64,000 nucleotides of DNA, taken from assembly GCF_900102105.1 (NCBI RefSeq), contig NZ_FNBB01000001.1, forward strand, positions 186,001-250,000, given 5' to 3'. A model generated the notes under the pieces. That model ran no database searches, was not told where the DNA came from, and was given only the letters and a program-made list of their open reading frames with translations. Below, piece by piece: positions 9,230 through 17,870 of this stretch; within the stretch, counting starts at the first letter, position 1; each line of letters starts with the position of its first letter. Made by a program: the position numbers and the translations under genes. This DNA comes from Agrobacterium pusense. Lineage in GTDB: Bacteria > Pseudomonadota > Alphaproteobacteria > Rhizobiales > Rhizobiaceae.

Positions 9230-10183
9230 ATGTCCAACGCAGTCCACGAGACGGACAGCAAGAATACTGTCGCATCCAAGCCGCCGCTCGATCCCCATCT
9301 GAAGGCGCTTGAAAACGAAGCTATTCATATCTTTCGCGAAGTCGCAGCCGAATTCGACAAGCCCGTGATGCTCTATTCCATCGGCAAGGACTCGTCCGTG
9401 CTGCTGCATCTCGCGCGCAAGGCCTTCTTCCCCGGCCGCATTCCCTTCCCGCTGCTGCACGTCAATACCGGCTGGAAGTTCAAGGAAATGATCGAATTCC
9501 GCGACAATATCGTCAAGGAATACGATCTGGAGCTGATCTCCCATACCAATCCGCGCGGCGCAGCGGAAAACATCACGCCCTTCACCCACGGATCGGCGCT
9601 TTACACCGACATCATGAAGACGGAAGCCCTGCGTCAGGCACTGGATGCCGGCCAGTTCGACGCAGCCTTCGGTGGTGCGCGCCGCGACGAAGAGGCGAGC
9701 CGCGCCAAGGAACGCATCTACTCTTTCCGTACGCCCGACCATAAGTGGGACCCGCGCAACCAGCGGCCGGAACTGTGGAACATCTATAACGGCATGGTCC
9801 GCAAGGGCGAAAGCGTGCGCGCCTTCCCGCTCTCCAACTGGACCGAAGTGGACATCTGGCGTTACATCGAGGCGGAAAACATTCCTCTGGTGCCGCTCTA
9901 TTATGCCGCCGAGCGCCCCTATATCGAGCGCGACGGCATGATGATCCTTGCTGAAGATGAGCGCCTGGAGCTTCTGCCCGGCGAAGAGATCAAGCGTGGC
10001 TCGATCCGCTTCCGCACGCTCGGCTGCTTCCCGCTCACCGGTGCGATCCGTTCCGAGGCGGCGACGCTTCAGGATGTGATTGCCGAGCTCGAAATCGCCA
10101 CCGTTTCCGAACGTCAGGGCCGCGCGATTGACCGCGACCAGTCCGGCTCGATGGAGAAGAAGAAGCGCGAGGGCTATTTCTGA
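9230..10183 (+). CDS. cysD: sulfate adenylyltransferase subunit 2
   Basis: A 317-residue ATP-sulfurylase subunit that forms APS from ATP and sulfate, driven by GTP hydrolysis in CysN. The PP-loop [16 protein letters not shown] (about residue 48) marks the N-type ATP pyrophosphatase fold; [20 protein letters not shown] and [16 protein letters not shown] are family blocks. Its length is normal for CysD. The stop TGA shares its last base with the cysN start, so the two subunits are translationally coupled. Confidence 0.97.
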   Translation: MSNAVHETDSKNTVASKPPLDPHLKALENEAIHIFREVAAEFDKPVMLYSIGKDSSVLLHLARKAFFPGRIPFPLLHVNTGWKFKEMIEFRDNIVKEYDLELISHTNPRGAAENITPFTHGSALYTDIMKTEALRQALDAGQFDAAFGGARRDEEASRAKERIYSFRTPDHKWDPRNQRPELWNIYNGMVRKGESVRAFPLSNWTEVDIWRYIEAENIPLVPLYYAAERPYIERDGMMILAEDERLELLPGEEIKRGSIRFRTLGCFPLTGAIRSEAATLQDVIAELEIATVSERQGRAIDRDQSGSMEKKKREGYF

Positions 10184-11664
10184 TGACCGCTTCTGCCACC
10201 ACCAACGTTTCCACGGCCACCATTTTGCCCTTTGCCGAACATTCGAAAGCAGCGCGCGACACCCGCCCGCTTCGTCTCATCACCTGCGGCAGCGTGGATG
10301 ACGGCAAATCGACCCTGATCGGCCGTCTCCTCTGGGACACCAAGGCCGTCAAGGAAGACCAGGCCGCGACACTGCACCGCGACAGCGGCAAGCAGAACGA
10401 TCTCGGCCTGCCCGATTTCGCGTTGCTGCTGGATGGTCTGCAGGCAGAGCGCGAACAGGGCATCACCATCGATGTCGCCTATCGTTACTTCGCCACCGAC
10501 CGACGCGCCTTCATCGTGGCCGACACGCCCGGCCATGAGCAATATACCCGCAACATGGCGACCGGCGCTTCCACAGCCGACCTCGCCGTGCTGCTCGTCG
10601 ATGCCCGTACCGGCATTCTGGAACAGACGCGGCGTCATGCCACCATCGCGGCGCTGATGGGCATCCGGCAATTCGTGCTGGCCGTCAACAAGATCGACCT
10701 GACGCATTACGACAAGGCCGGTTTCGAACTGATCGCCCACGAGTTCCGCGATTTCGCATCCGATCTCGGCATCAAGCAGATAACCGCCATTCCGATGTCG
10801 GCGCTGAAAGGTGAAAACGTCGTTCTGTCAGGCAAGGCTTCCATGCCCTGGTATGAAGGCCCGACGCTGGTGGAAACGCTGGAACTGGCGACCGTTCGCT
10901 CCGCGCAATCGGGCGGCTTCCGCTTTCCCGTACAACGCGTCTCGCGTCCCGGCGAAAGCTTCCGCGGTTATCAGGGCACGGTTGCCGGCGGTTCGGTGAA
11001 GCCGGGCGACAGCGTCGTTATCCTGCCTTCCGGCATGGTCGCCAACGTCAAGCAGATCGTCACTTTCGACCTGGTGCGCAATGCCGCCGTGGCGGGTGAT
11101 GCCGTCACGCTGGTGCTCGATCGTCAGGTGGACGTCTCGCGCGGCGACATGATTGTCTCCATCGAGGCGCAGCCTCAGAATGGCCTTGCCTTCGACGCGC
11201 AGATCGTGGCTTTGCAGCCCGGAGGCATCGAGGCCGGCAAGCGCTACTGGCTGAAAAGCGGCAGCCGCCGACAGCGTGTCAGTGTGCAGCCCGTCAGCCA
11301 GCTGAACCTCAAGGAAGGCGAATGGCAGGCGCATGAAACGTCGCTTCCGATGAACGCCATCGGCAAGGTCAGGCTTTCCTTCGATGAGACGGCGATCTTC
11401 GATCCCTATGAGCAGAACCGCTCGACGGGTTCCTTCATCCTGATCGACCCCGACACCAACAATACGGTGGCGGGCGGCATGATTTTAGGAAAGCGCAATA
11501 CGGGCGCGACGGAAGAAAAAGGCGACCGGGTCATTCTCTCGCTGCCTGCCGATCTCGCGGAAAAGCTGCTGGCGAGCGAGCTTCTTGCCAAGCACCGCGA
11601 CGAGATCGACATCCGGCGCACGGATGCGGCAACAGCCTCACGGCTCATCAGCGATCTCGACTGA
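10183..11664 (+). CDS. cysN: sulfate adenylyltransferase subunit 1 (GTPase)
   Basis: A 493-residue GTPase subunit of ATP sulfurylase, related to elongation factor Tu. The G1 motif CGSVDDGKSTLIGRLLWD, G3 DTPGHEQYTRNMATG and G4 NKIDL are all intact. The protein ends without the APS kinase (CysC) domain found fused in NodQ-type proteins, matching a CysH of the APS-reducing class that does not need PAPS. It ends the cysHDN operon; a strong bidirectional terminator follows at 11684. Confidence 0.97.
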   Translation: MTASATTNVSTATILPFAEHSKAARDTRPLRLITCGSVDDGKSTLIGRLLWDTKAVKEDQAATLHRDSGKQNDLGLPDFALLLDGLQAEREQGITIDVAYRYFATDRRAFIVADTPGHEQYTRNMATGASTADLAVLLVDARTGILEQTRRHATIAALMGIRQFVLAVNKIDLTHYDKAGFELIAHEFRDFASDLGIKQITAIPMSALKGENVVLSGKASMPWYEGPTLVETLELATVRSAQSGGFRFPVQRVSRPGESFRGYQGTVAGGSVKPGDSVVILPSGMVANVKQIVTFDLVRNAAVAGDAVTLVLDRQVDVSRGDMIVSIEAQPQNGLAFDAQIVALQPGGIEAGKRYWLKSGSRRQRVSVQPVSQLNLKEGEWQAHETSLPMNAIGKVRLSFDETAIFDPYEQNRSTGSFILIDPDTNNTVAGGMILGKRNTGATEEKGDRVILSLPADLAEKLLASELLAKHRDEIDIRRTDAATASRLISDLD

Positions 11665-11683
11665 GAATGCCGGCATGAACGAC

Positions 11684-11713
11684 AAAAGGCGACCACGGTG
11701 TGGTCGCCTTTTT
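11684..11713. terminator. bidirectional intrinsic terminator
   Basis: AAAAGGCGACCA (11684-11695), loop CGGTG, TGGTCGCCTTTT (11701-11712) give a perfect 12-bp stem with A and T tracts on both sides. It serves cysN on the plus strand and the small membrane peptide gene on the minus strand. Confidence 0.85.
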
Positions 11714-11739
11714 GTTTGAGTCCAGTCGTCAGATGCGAC

Positions 11740-11817
11740 TTAAAACACGAACATATAAAGCAGAATGATCACGAAGATCGGAACGCCCATAGCCCACAGT
11801 GCAATACCCTTCAGCAT
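11740..11817 (-). CDS. 25-residue single-span membrane peptide
   Basis: The minus strand reads ATG at 11817 through TAA at 11740, giving MLKGIALWAMGVPIFVIILL followed by YMFVF. Nearly the whole peptide is one hydrophobic helix with a single lysine near the N-terminus. A strong ribosome site, GGAGG followed by ATAAC, precedes the ATG. It converges on cysN and shares the terminator at 11684-11713. Short hydrophobic peptides of this kind are found in other proteobacteria, but I cannot name a family or function. The strong ribosome site, the one-helix composition and the matched terminator support it as a real gene. Confidence 0.65.
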   Translation of the reverse strand: MLKGIALWAMGVPIFVIILLYMFVF

Positions 11818-12395
11818 GTTATCCTCCATTGTTGTATGTTTGGATAACGGCTGAGGAAGCTTTCCGATCCATCTGCTTTCCGGATTTTTACGGGTTGTTT
11901 CTCGGCGGCGCAGAAGGGCGCTCGTTCATTCGGCGTTCATGGGCAAAAGGCGAATTTGCCCTCGGTCGCTCCGCCAAGCGGCCGAACAGAGGCTCGTTGC
12001 TTGAAAATGCAGCGGGCCTCTTTTTTGATCGCGATAAGTTGATCACGGCGATGGCCCTGAAACTCGGGGCTCGCGACTGTCACGGGTAACTTCTTGGATT
12101 GTGGACCTGAATTGACACTTCTAAGACGGTCCGTGTCGCGCGTCCCCTGAAACAGGCCGCGACATTGGGGCCTGGCGCTTGGCGGAGCGACGGGCCTCTT
12201 TTATTCGCGCATACGGAAAAGTGGAAGCGCAGGAAGTTGCGACAACCTACCCAACTGGGCTCCGAGGCATGGGCGACGAATGCATTCAAACCGGCTCTGA
12301 TGCGACCGGTCCGGTTGATGTATGACGATTTGATATGGAGGTTTTCAGCAAGTATCGGGATTTTTTGCAAGCCGCTGATTTATCGGGCTTCTAGC
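11818..12395. other. gene-poor stretch beside tRNA-Pro
   Basis: No convincing gene is seen. The stretch contains a hairpin GGGCAAA/TTTGCCC near 11942-11962, and AGAGGC...GCCTCT followed by TTTTT ending near 12027, a possible plus-strand terminator. A second hairpin with TTTTATT ends near 12204. A perfect 16-base inverted repeat, GTCGCTCCGCCAAGCG (about 11964) and its complement (about 12175), links the two parts. Decayed genes or unrecognised small RNAs are both possible. Confidence 0.4.
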
Positions 12396-12472
12396 TGGTC
12401 GGAGTGAGAGGATTCGAACCTCCGACCCCCACGTCCCGAACGTGGTGCGCTACCAGACTGCGCTACACTCCG
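12396..12472 (-). tRNA. tRNA-Pro (anticodon CGG)
   Basis: A full 77-base cloverleaf on the minus strand. The acceptor arms CGGAGTG/CACTCCG pair perfectly, the anticodon stem CCACG/CGTGG encloses the loop TTCGGGA with anticodon CGG, the T arm contains GGTTCGAATCC, and the 3' CCA is encoded. It reads proline codon CCG. Confidence 0.97.
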
Positions 12473-12487
12473 TGACCAGCGGCGCTT

Positions 12488-12516
12488 CTATAGACCAGCC
12501 TCCGGCATTCGACAAG
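12488..12516 (-). promoter_or_regulatory. promoter of tRNA-Pro
   Basis: Leftward CTTGTC (12516-12511), a 17-base spacer and CTATAG (12493-12488) closely match the rhizobial housekeeping consensus CTTGAC-N17-CTATAT and lie 16 bases before the tRNA. Confidence 0.75.
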
Positions 12517-12736
12517 CGGCTTATTGCATTTTTTATGACAAGTTTTCCCCACCTGCTGAAACAGCACCGGCAGGCACCGGCGGCACCGGGCGGAAGGCTT
12601 CAAAACGTTACAAAAAAGCAATTGTGGCAGGAAATTTTCATCGGGCCGCACAGCTCCCCTGCCCGCCGCCGCCAAATCTGCTAGGGGAACGGAATGACCG
12701 GCGGGATGCCGGACACGGCACAAAGGACATTTCACC

Positions 12737-13159
12737 ATGCTATTTCGCAGCGTAACGCTTGCAGCGTTTGCCATTGCGCTCTCGGCCTGCACCACTTCCA
12801 CCGATGGCTCCACGCCTACCTTCACCCAGAAGAGCCCGGTTGAGACCCGTTGGGTCGGCCAGTCCGCAGGTATTTTCTTCGCCAAATTCGGCCCGCCGCT
12901 GAGCGACACCGAAAGCGGCAGCTCCACCGTCTACAACTGGCGCGGCGGCTACAAGAAGGCGACGATTCCGGCGAAGTTCGAAGAAGGCAAGGATGGCAAA
13001 AAAGGCCGGCAGATTTCGCCCGCCCGCACCGCCTCCCTTTCCTGCACGGTGCAGCTGGTCGTCTCCAGCGATTACAAGATCACCGCCGTGCGCACGATCT
13101 CCGATCGCCCGGGCGTCAACGGTCCGAGCTACTGCGCGGAATTCCTCGCCGCCAACTGA
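12737..13159 (+). CDS. small lipoprotein of unknown function
   Basis: A 140-residue protein with a lipoprotein signal: MLFRSVTLAAFAIALSAC ends in a lipobox with the lipidated cysteine at residue 18. The mature part (STDGSTPTFTQKSPVETRWV, then a central SSTVYNWRGGYKK block and two more cysteines near the C-terminus) matches no family I can name. It is expected to be anchored in a membrane facing the periplasm. It is monocistronic, with a strong terminator at 13186. Confidence 0.8.
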   Translation: MLFRSVTLAAFAIALSACTTSTDGSTPTFTQKSPVETRWVGQSAGIFFAKFGPPLSDTESGSSTVYNWRGGYKKATIPAKFEEGKDGKKGRQISPARTASLSCTVQLVVSSDYKITAVRTISDRPGVNGPSYCAEFLAAN

Positions 13160-13185
13160 TCGTCAGCCACAAGCCAAAATGCACG

Positions 13186-13215
13186 AAGGCCCGCCCGAAC
13201 CGGCGGGCCTTTTCA
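13186..13215 (+). terminator. intrinsic terminator of the lipoprotein gene
   Basis: AAGGCCCGCC (13186-13195), loop of six, GGCGGGCCTT (13202-13211) followed by TTC and a later T run. A perfect 10-bp stem. Confidence 0.85.
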
Positions 13216-13334
13216 CTTTTTCGGGATTTCCGTCATTATTCTGAAAAAATTGTGCCTGAAGCGGCACCTTGCGGATCGCAACTCACTGGAAAGGGTGCTG
13301 GCGCTGCGTTTTTGGCAAAATCCCGCCAGGGAAC

Positions 13335-13354
13335 GCTTTCAACCGTTTGAAAGC
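13335..13354. promoter_or_regulatory. dyad upstream of mqo
   Basis: GCTTTCAA-CCGT-TTGAAAGC is a perfect 8-bp inverted repeat 185 bases before the mqo ATG. It looks like a protein operator rather than a terminator, as no T run follows. The rest of the 379-base gap holds the preceding terminator and a possible -10 (TATAAC, about 13490). Confidence 0.4.
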
Positions 13355-13538
13355 CTCAACTTATCTTAACAATCATCAAAAGGATAATCGGCATAACCGT
13401 GAGATCGGCCGTCCGCCGCGGCAAAACCCGCACAAAACCGCTTGAACTGGGGTGGATGAGTCCGGGTTGTGCCGCTCTGCGCTTTGCTATAACGGGGCGG
13501 TCGGGAGGAATGTTTTTAACACAAAACAAGAATCAGGT

Positions 13539-15272
13539 ATGGCCGTGACTCCCATCGATCAAGACAAATCCCAGCTCACTGATCTCTCCGAGGAAACTTC
13601 CCTCTCCCATGCATTTCCGCTGAACCGTCGACAGGTTCTGGGCGGTGCTCTCGCCGGGCTTGCCGCAGCAGCGCTGCCCTCTTCCCCGCTTCTCGCCAAT
13701 ACGACCGCCAAGAAGGTCGACGTGCTTCTCATCGGTGGTGGCATCATGAGCGCGACGCTCGGTGTGTGGCTGCGCGAGCTGGAGCCCACCTGGTCGATGC
13801 AGATGCTGGAGCGGCTGGACGGCGTGGCGCTTGAAAGCTCCAACGGCTGGAACAATGCCGGCACCGGCCATTCCGCGCTTGCCGAGCTGAACTACACGCC
13901 TGAAGACGACAAGGGCAACATCAAGATCAGCCAGGCGATCAACATCAACGAATCCTTCCAGATTTCCCGGCAGTTCTGGGCATGGCAGGTGCGCAACGGC
14001 GTTCTGAAGAACCCGCGCTCCTTCATCAACCACACGCCGCATATGAGCTTCGTCTGGGGTGACGAGAACGTCGCCTATCTGGAAAAGCGCTATCAGGCGC
14101 TGAAGGCGAGCCCGCTTTTCGCCGGCATGGAGTTCTCCACCGATCCCGAGCAGATCAAGAAGTGGGTGCCGCTGATGATGGAAGGCCGCGATCCTTCCCA
14201 GAAGATCGGCGCAACCTGGTCGCCGCTCGGCACCGACATGGAATTTGGCGAAATCACCCGCCAGTTCGTCTCCCATCTGCAGAGCGACCAGAATTTCGAC
14301 CTGCAGGTCAATAGCGAGGTTTCCGACATCCAGCGCAATGCCGACGGCAGCTGGCGCGTGACCTATACCAACACCAAGACCGATGCCGAACAGGTGGTGG
14401 ATGCGAAATTCGTGTTCATCGGCGCCGGCGGCGGCGCGCTGCATCTGCTGCAGATGTCCGGCATTCCGGAAGCGGATGATTATGCCGGTTTCCCTGTCGG
14501 CGGCTCGTTCCTCATCAACGAGAACCCCGATGTGACGATGCAGCATCTGGCCAAGGCCTATGGCAAGGCCTCGGTGGGCTCGCCGCCCATGTCGGTGCCG
14601 CACCTCGATACCCGCGTGCTGGGCGGCAAACGCGTCATCCTGTTTGGACCTTTCGCCACCTTCTCCACCAAGTTCCTGAAGGAAGGCTCTTATTTCGATC
14701 TCGTCTCCTCCGTAACAACCAGCAATGCCTGGCCGATGGTGCGCGTCGGCATCGATGAATATCCGCTGGTAGAATATCTCGCCGGCCAGCTGATGATGTC
14801 GGATGACGACCGCTTTGCTGCGCTGAAGGAATATTTCCCGAATGCCAAGCAGGGGGAATGGCGCCTGTGGCAGGCAGGCCAGCGCGTGCAGATCATCAAG
14901 CGCGACGAAGAAAAGGGCGGCGTGCTGCGGCTCGGCACCGAAGTCGTATCCGCACAGGACGGCAGCATCGCCGGCCTGCTCGGCGCTTCGCCGGGCGCTT
15001 CCACCGCAGCGCCGATCATGCTCAGCGTTCTGGAAAAAGTCTTCAAGGACAAGGTGGCGACGCCGGAATGGCAGACGAAGCTGCGCCAGATCGTGCCGAG
15101 CTACGGCACCAAGCTCAATGACGACCCGGAAAAGGTACGTGAGGAATGGGCCTACACCGCCGAGCACCTGCAGCTGCCGACCCCGCCGCAGATCGATCTT
15201 GAGGCGCTGAAGGCAGCTGGCTCGGCCCCTGCGAGTGCGCCGGTGAAGAAGGTGCCAGATATCGCGCTTTAA
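13539..15272 (+). CDS. mqo: malate:quinone oxidoreductase
   Basis: A 577-residue FAD enzyme that oxidises malate to oxaloacetate and passes electrons to the quinone pool at the membrane. The dinucleotide fold [40 protein letters not shown] and the C-terminal [15 protein letters not shown]-type ending (here [15 protein letters not shown]) identify the family. Unusually, about 60 residues precede the FAD fold, including [20 protein letters not shown], which looks like a twin-arginine signal. ATG at 13539 is chosen; the frame is open upstream but homologous sequence is not expected there, and the ribosome site is weak. It is monocistronic with its own terminator. Confidence 0.93.
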   Translation: MAVTPIDQDKSQLTDLSEETSLSHAFPLNRRQVLGGALAGLAAAALPSSPLLANTTAKKVDVLLIGGGIMSATLGVWLRELEPTWSMQMLERLDGVALESSNGWNNAGTGHSALAELNYTPEDDKGNIKISQAININESFQISRQFWAWQVRNGVLKNPRSFINHTPHMSFVWGDENVAYLEKRYQALKASPLFAGMEFSTDPEQIKKWVPLMMEGRDPSQKIGATWSPLGTDMEFGEITRQFVSHLQSDQNFDLQVNSEVSDIQRNADGSWRVTYTNTKTDAEQVVDAKFVFIGAGGGALHLLQMSGIPEADDYAGFPVGGSFLINENPDVTMQHLAKAYGKASVGSPPMSVPHLDTRVLGGKRVILFGPFATFSTKFLKEGSYFDLVSSVTTSNAWPMVRVGIDEYPLVEYLAGQLMMSDDDRFAALKEYFPNAKQGEWRLWQAGQRVQIIKRDEEKGGVLRLGTEVVSAQDGSIAGLLGASPGASTAAPIMLSVLEKVFKDKVATPEWQTKLRQIVPSYGTKLNDDPEKVREEWAYTAEHLQLPTPPQIDLEALKAAGSAPASAPVKKVPDIAL

Positions 15273-15298
15273 GGTTTAGGTGAGAGATTTGAGGCTGT

Positions 15299-15331
15299 AC
15301 GCCGCCTGTCTTTGGATGGGCGGCGTTTTTT
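15299..15331 (+). terminator. intrinsic terminator of mqo
   Basis: ACGCCGCC (15299-15306) and GGCGGCGT (15319-15326) pair around a 12-base loop and run into TTTTTTG. Confidence 0.85.
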
Positions 15332-15510
15332 GTTGAAGGTGAGCGCCACCCGAAAATTTTTCCATCCGCCCGCATGCTGGTTGAAGCGCCCTACATCATT
15401 CTCTACGAAACCGTGCCGGATACCGATGGCGACAAAATACGCTCCGTGAAGTAGTTCCCGTTATTGACGGTCGCCGGGATCTGCAAACACTGATTTGACT
15501 TGGGGATAGT

Positions 15511-15585
15511 TGGCTGGGGCGCCAGGATTCGAACCTGGGAATGCCGGTACCAAAAACCGGTGCCTTACCGCTTGGCGACGCCCCA
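15511..15585 (-). tRNA. tRNA-Gln (anticodon TTG)
   Basis: A 75-base cloverleaf on the minus strand: acceptor arms TGGGGCG/CGCCCCA, anticodon stem CCGGT/ACCGG around TTTTGGT (anticodon TTG), T arm CCAGG-TTCGAAT-CCTGG and an encoded CCA. It reads glutamine codon CAA. TTGCCG-N17-TAATCA upstream is a plausible promoter. Confidence 0.97.
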
Positions 15586-15788
15586 ACAGGGCAGCGAGAG
15601 CGAAACGCCGCTGCCTGAACCGCGCCTGATTAGCAAAGCCTGCCCGGCGCGGCAATGACCCGGCGACCAATTTTTTCACAAAATTCAAGCTTTTTGGGTG
15701 CCGTGTCGAAGTTCGCATGTTAGGGCTTGGCCGTGACGCGGATGAGGCCGCGGCGCAAGCATGCATGGCATTTTTTCAGGAGGTCTCG

Positions 15789-16697
15789 ATGGCGGACCCG
15801 GCATTCGATCTCGATTTCCAGCCGGCCTATGGCGAGGCGGTTCCCGTCGCCCCGCTCATCCAGCGCATCACCGTCAACAATCCTTCCGCCTTCACCTTCC
15901 ATGGCACCAATTCCTATATCGTCGGTGACCGTTCCGTCGCCGTCATCGATCCCGGCCCGGAGGATGAGGCGCATTTTCGGGCGCTGATGGCCGCGCTCGA
16001 AGGGCGCGAAGTCACGCACATCTTCGTCAGCCACACCCATCGCGATCATTCGCCGCTTGCCCGCAGGCTGGCGCAGGCGACCGGGGCGCTGACGGTGGCG
16101 GAAGGCCCGCACCGCGCCGCCCGGCCACTGCATGTGGGCGAGACCAATCCCTTTGCCGAAAGTTCCGATACGGCTTTCGCGCCCGACATCGCGCTGGGCG
16201 ACGGGCAGAGCCTTTCCGGCGACGGCTGGACATTGACGGCGCTGCATACGCCGGGCCACACCGCCAACCACGCCGCCTTTGCGCTTGAGGGCAGCGGCAT
16301 CGTTTTTTCGGCCGATCACGTCATGGCCTGGGCTACCACTATCGTCGCGCCGCCTGATGGGGCGATGAGCGACTACATGGCTTCACTGGAGCGGTTGCTC
16401 ACCCGCGACGACCGGTTGTTCCTGCCCGGCCATGGCGGCCCGGTCACCGATCCCGCAGCCTTCATGCGGGGCTTGCGCGCCCACCGCCGCATGCGGGAAA
16501 AGGCGGTGTTGAAGCGGATCAGGGACGGCGACAGGCTGATCGCCGATATGGTGAAGGTGATCTATGCCAGCACCGACAAGCGCCTGCATGGGGCGGCGGC
16601 ACTTTCCGTGCTGGCGCATATCGAGGATCTGATCGAGAAGGGCGAAGTTCGGACGGATGGCGCGCCTTCGCTCACGGGTGAATATTTCCCGGCGTGA
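15789..16697 (+). CDS. metallo-beta-lactamase-fold hydrolase
   Basis: A 302-residue cytoplasmic hydrolase. SHTHRDHSPLARRL carries the HxHxDH zinc-binding motif; LHTPGHTANHAAF and FLPGHGGPV supply further metal ligands. This arrangement is like the LACTB2/glyoxalase-II-related group of metallo-hydrolases, and the C-terminal ~70 residues resemble the winged-helix tail of LACTB2-type proteins. ATG at 15789 has AGGAGGT six bases upstream, which settles the start against a longer open frame. The substrate (nucleic acid, thioester or other) cannot be deduced. The neighbours give no hint. Confidence 0.88.
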   Translation: MADPAFDLDFQPAYGEAVPVAPLIQRITVNNPSAFTFHGTNSYIVGDRSVAVIDPGPEDEAHFRALMAALEGREVTHIFVSHTHRDHSPLARRLAQATGALTVAEGPHRAARPLHVGETNPFAESSDTAFAPDIALGDGQSLSGDGWTLTALHTPGHTANHAAFALEGSGIVFSADHVMAWATTIVAPPDGAMSDYMASLERLLTRDDRLFLPGHGGPVTDPAAFMRGLRAHRRMREKAVLKRIRDGDRLIADMVKVIYASTDKRLHGAAALSVLAHIEDLIEKGEVRTDGAPSLTGEYFPA

Positions 16698-16776
16698 CGG
16701 GGTTTTAACTAGCCAGCTCTCAAGGTGCTTTCGTGATTGCCGCCCCTTCGGTGGGGAGCGAGCGGGTGCCACCTGT

Positions 16777-16895
16777 TTCTTCTCCCCGCCGGGAGAAGTC
16801 CGCGGCAGCGGGATGAGGGGCAAGCTCTCCGAAAATCTCCGCCGTTGCCCCTCATCCGACCCTTCGGGCCACCTTCTCCCCGGCAGGGAGAAGAA
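16777..16895. repeat. palindromic intergenic repeat (family B), copy 1
   Basis: TTCTTCTCCCCGCCGGGAGA and TTCTCCCCGGCAGGGAGAAG flank an inner inverted repeat GGATGAGGGGCAA/TTGCCCCTCATCC. Flanking bases GGAGCGAGCGGGTGC (about 16755) also recur at copy 2 near 53250 in the opposite orientation. It lies between the convergent hydrolase and DUF1499 genes. Confidence 0.85.
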
Positions 16896-16949
16896 ATGCG
16901 CGGCGACGTCGCGATCCATTCGGCCGACGTGTTGCTTTGCCTTCCGGCC

Positions 16950-17870
16950 TCAATTATCGTTCAGACCCTGCATCTCCGCATCCAGAGCATCGAGATAGGC
17001 CTCGGCAATCGCCGCACCCATGCCAAGATCGTGCGGGCCGTAGCGGGAGGCGACGCGGACATCGACGATGGTGGTTTCCGCCTCTTCCTTCAGGCGAATG
17101 AGGATATCGAAGCGCAGGCCCCAGATGCGGGTGCGGGTTTCACCCTGCATCAGCACCACGCCGCTGCCGTTGAAGAAGGTGGGCAAAGGCGCGTCGGTCG
17201 GGCGGGCCATGGGCACGGGCACGATGGAGGGCAGGTCTTCCACCGGCGCATCGTCGGCGGGCTGCTGCCTGTCCTGTGCTGGCACCCCGACGGCAGGGGC
17301 ATCCTCCGCCCCGATCACACCCTTCGTATGGGTAATGCGGATATTCTGGGAGGCGGCCATTTTTTTGGCGGCGGCGTAGATGCGGTCTATCGCGCCTTCA
17401 TAACGGCGCCCGGCAAGGCTGGCATAGGCCTCCATCTGCACATCGCGATCAGCCTTGGTAATGGTCGCGGGCCGCACCAGCCATTGCTGGTTGGCGGCCG
17501 GTGTCGCCAGCCACTCCGGCACATCGCTCAGGTCAGTGGAGATGTCGTAAATCTTCGGCTGCTGCCAATAAAGAAAGGCGCCGTAGCCAACAACGCCGAG
17601 CGGCAGGGCCGAGAAAAGCAGCGCCGCCAGCGCCGAAAGGCCGCCGCGTGCGCCTCTGGTCCACAGCCGCTCAAGGCCGATCAGCGCCAGAAGCACGGCA
17701 AGAAAAGCGATGCCTGCAGCAATGAGGAGCAGCCCGACAAGATCAGGCGTCGTCAGCGGCCCGAAACGGTGGATGCCGGCGGCGATGAGAAAAAGCGCCA
17801 GCGCCGCCAGGCCCAGGTAGCGGGAAAGATAGGCTGCAACCGAAAAAGGCCGGACGAAACGCACAGTCAT
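16950..17870 (-). CDS. DUF1499 membrane protein
   Basis: A 306-residue protein with three hydrophobic N-terminal segments (about 15-35, 42-65 and 78-105) followed by a soluble DUF1499 domain. KIYDISTDLSDVP opens the domain and VRVASRYGPHDLGMGAAI closes it, as in the family. A proline- and aspartate-rich insert (about 190-225) separates the two halves. The function of DUF1499 proteins is unknown. The gene is monocistronic and convergent with the hydrolase gene. Start ATG at 17870 begins MTVRFVRPF. Confidence 0.85.
   Translation of the reverse strand: MTVRFVRPFSVAAYLSRYLGLAALALFLIAAGIHRFGPLTTPDLVGLLLIAAGIAFLAVLLALIGLERLWTRGARGGLSALAALLFSALPLGVVGYGAFLYWQQPKIYDISTDLSDVPEWLATPAANQQWLVRPATITKADRDVQMEAYASLAGRRYEGAIDRIYAAAKKMAASQNIRITHTKGVIGAEDAPAVGVPAQDRQQPADDAPVEDLPSIVPVPMARPTDAPLPTFFNGSGVVLMQGETRTRIWGLRFDILIRLKEEAETTIVDVRVASRYGPHDLGMGAAIAEAYLDALDAEMQGLNDN

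Noticed and set aside
11664-11664. CysN fused to APS kinase (CysC or NodQ type)
   Set aside because: The protein ends at 493 residues and the terminator follows within 20 bases; no kinase P-loop is present.
12080-12370. A 96-codon minus-strand frame beside tRNA-Pro
   Set aside because: No ribosome site, no recognisable protein features, and composition unlike neighbouring genes.
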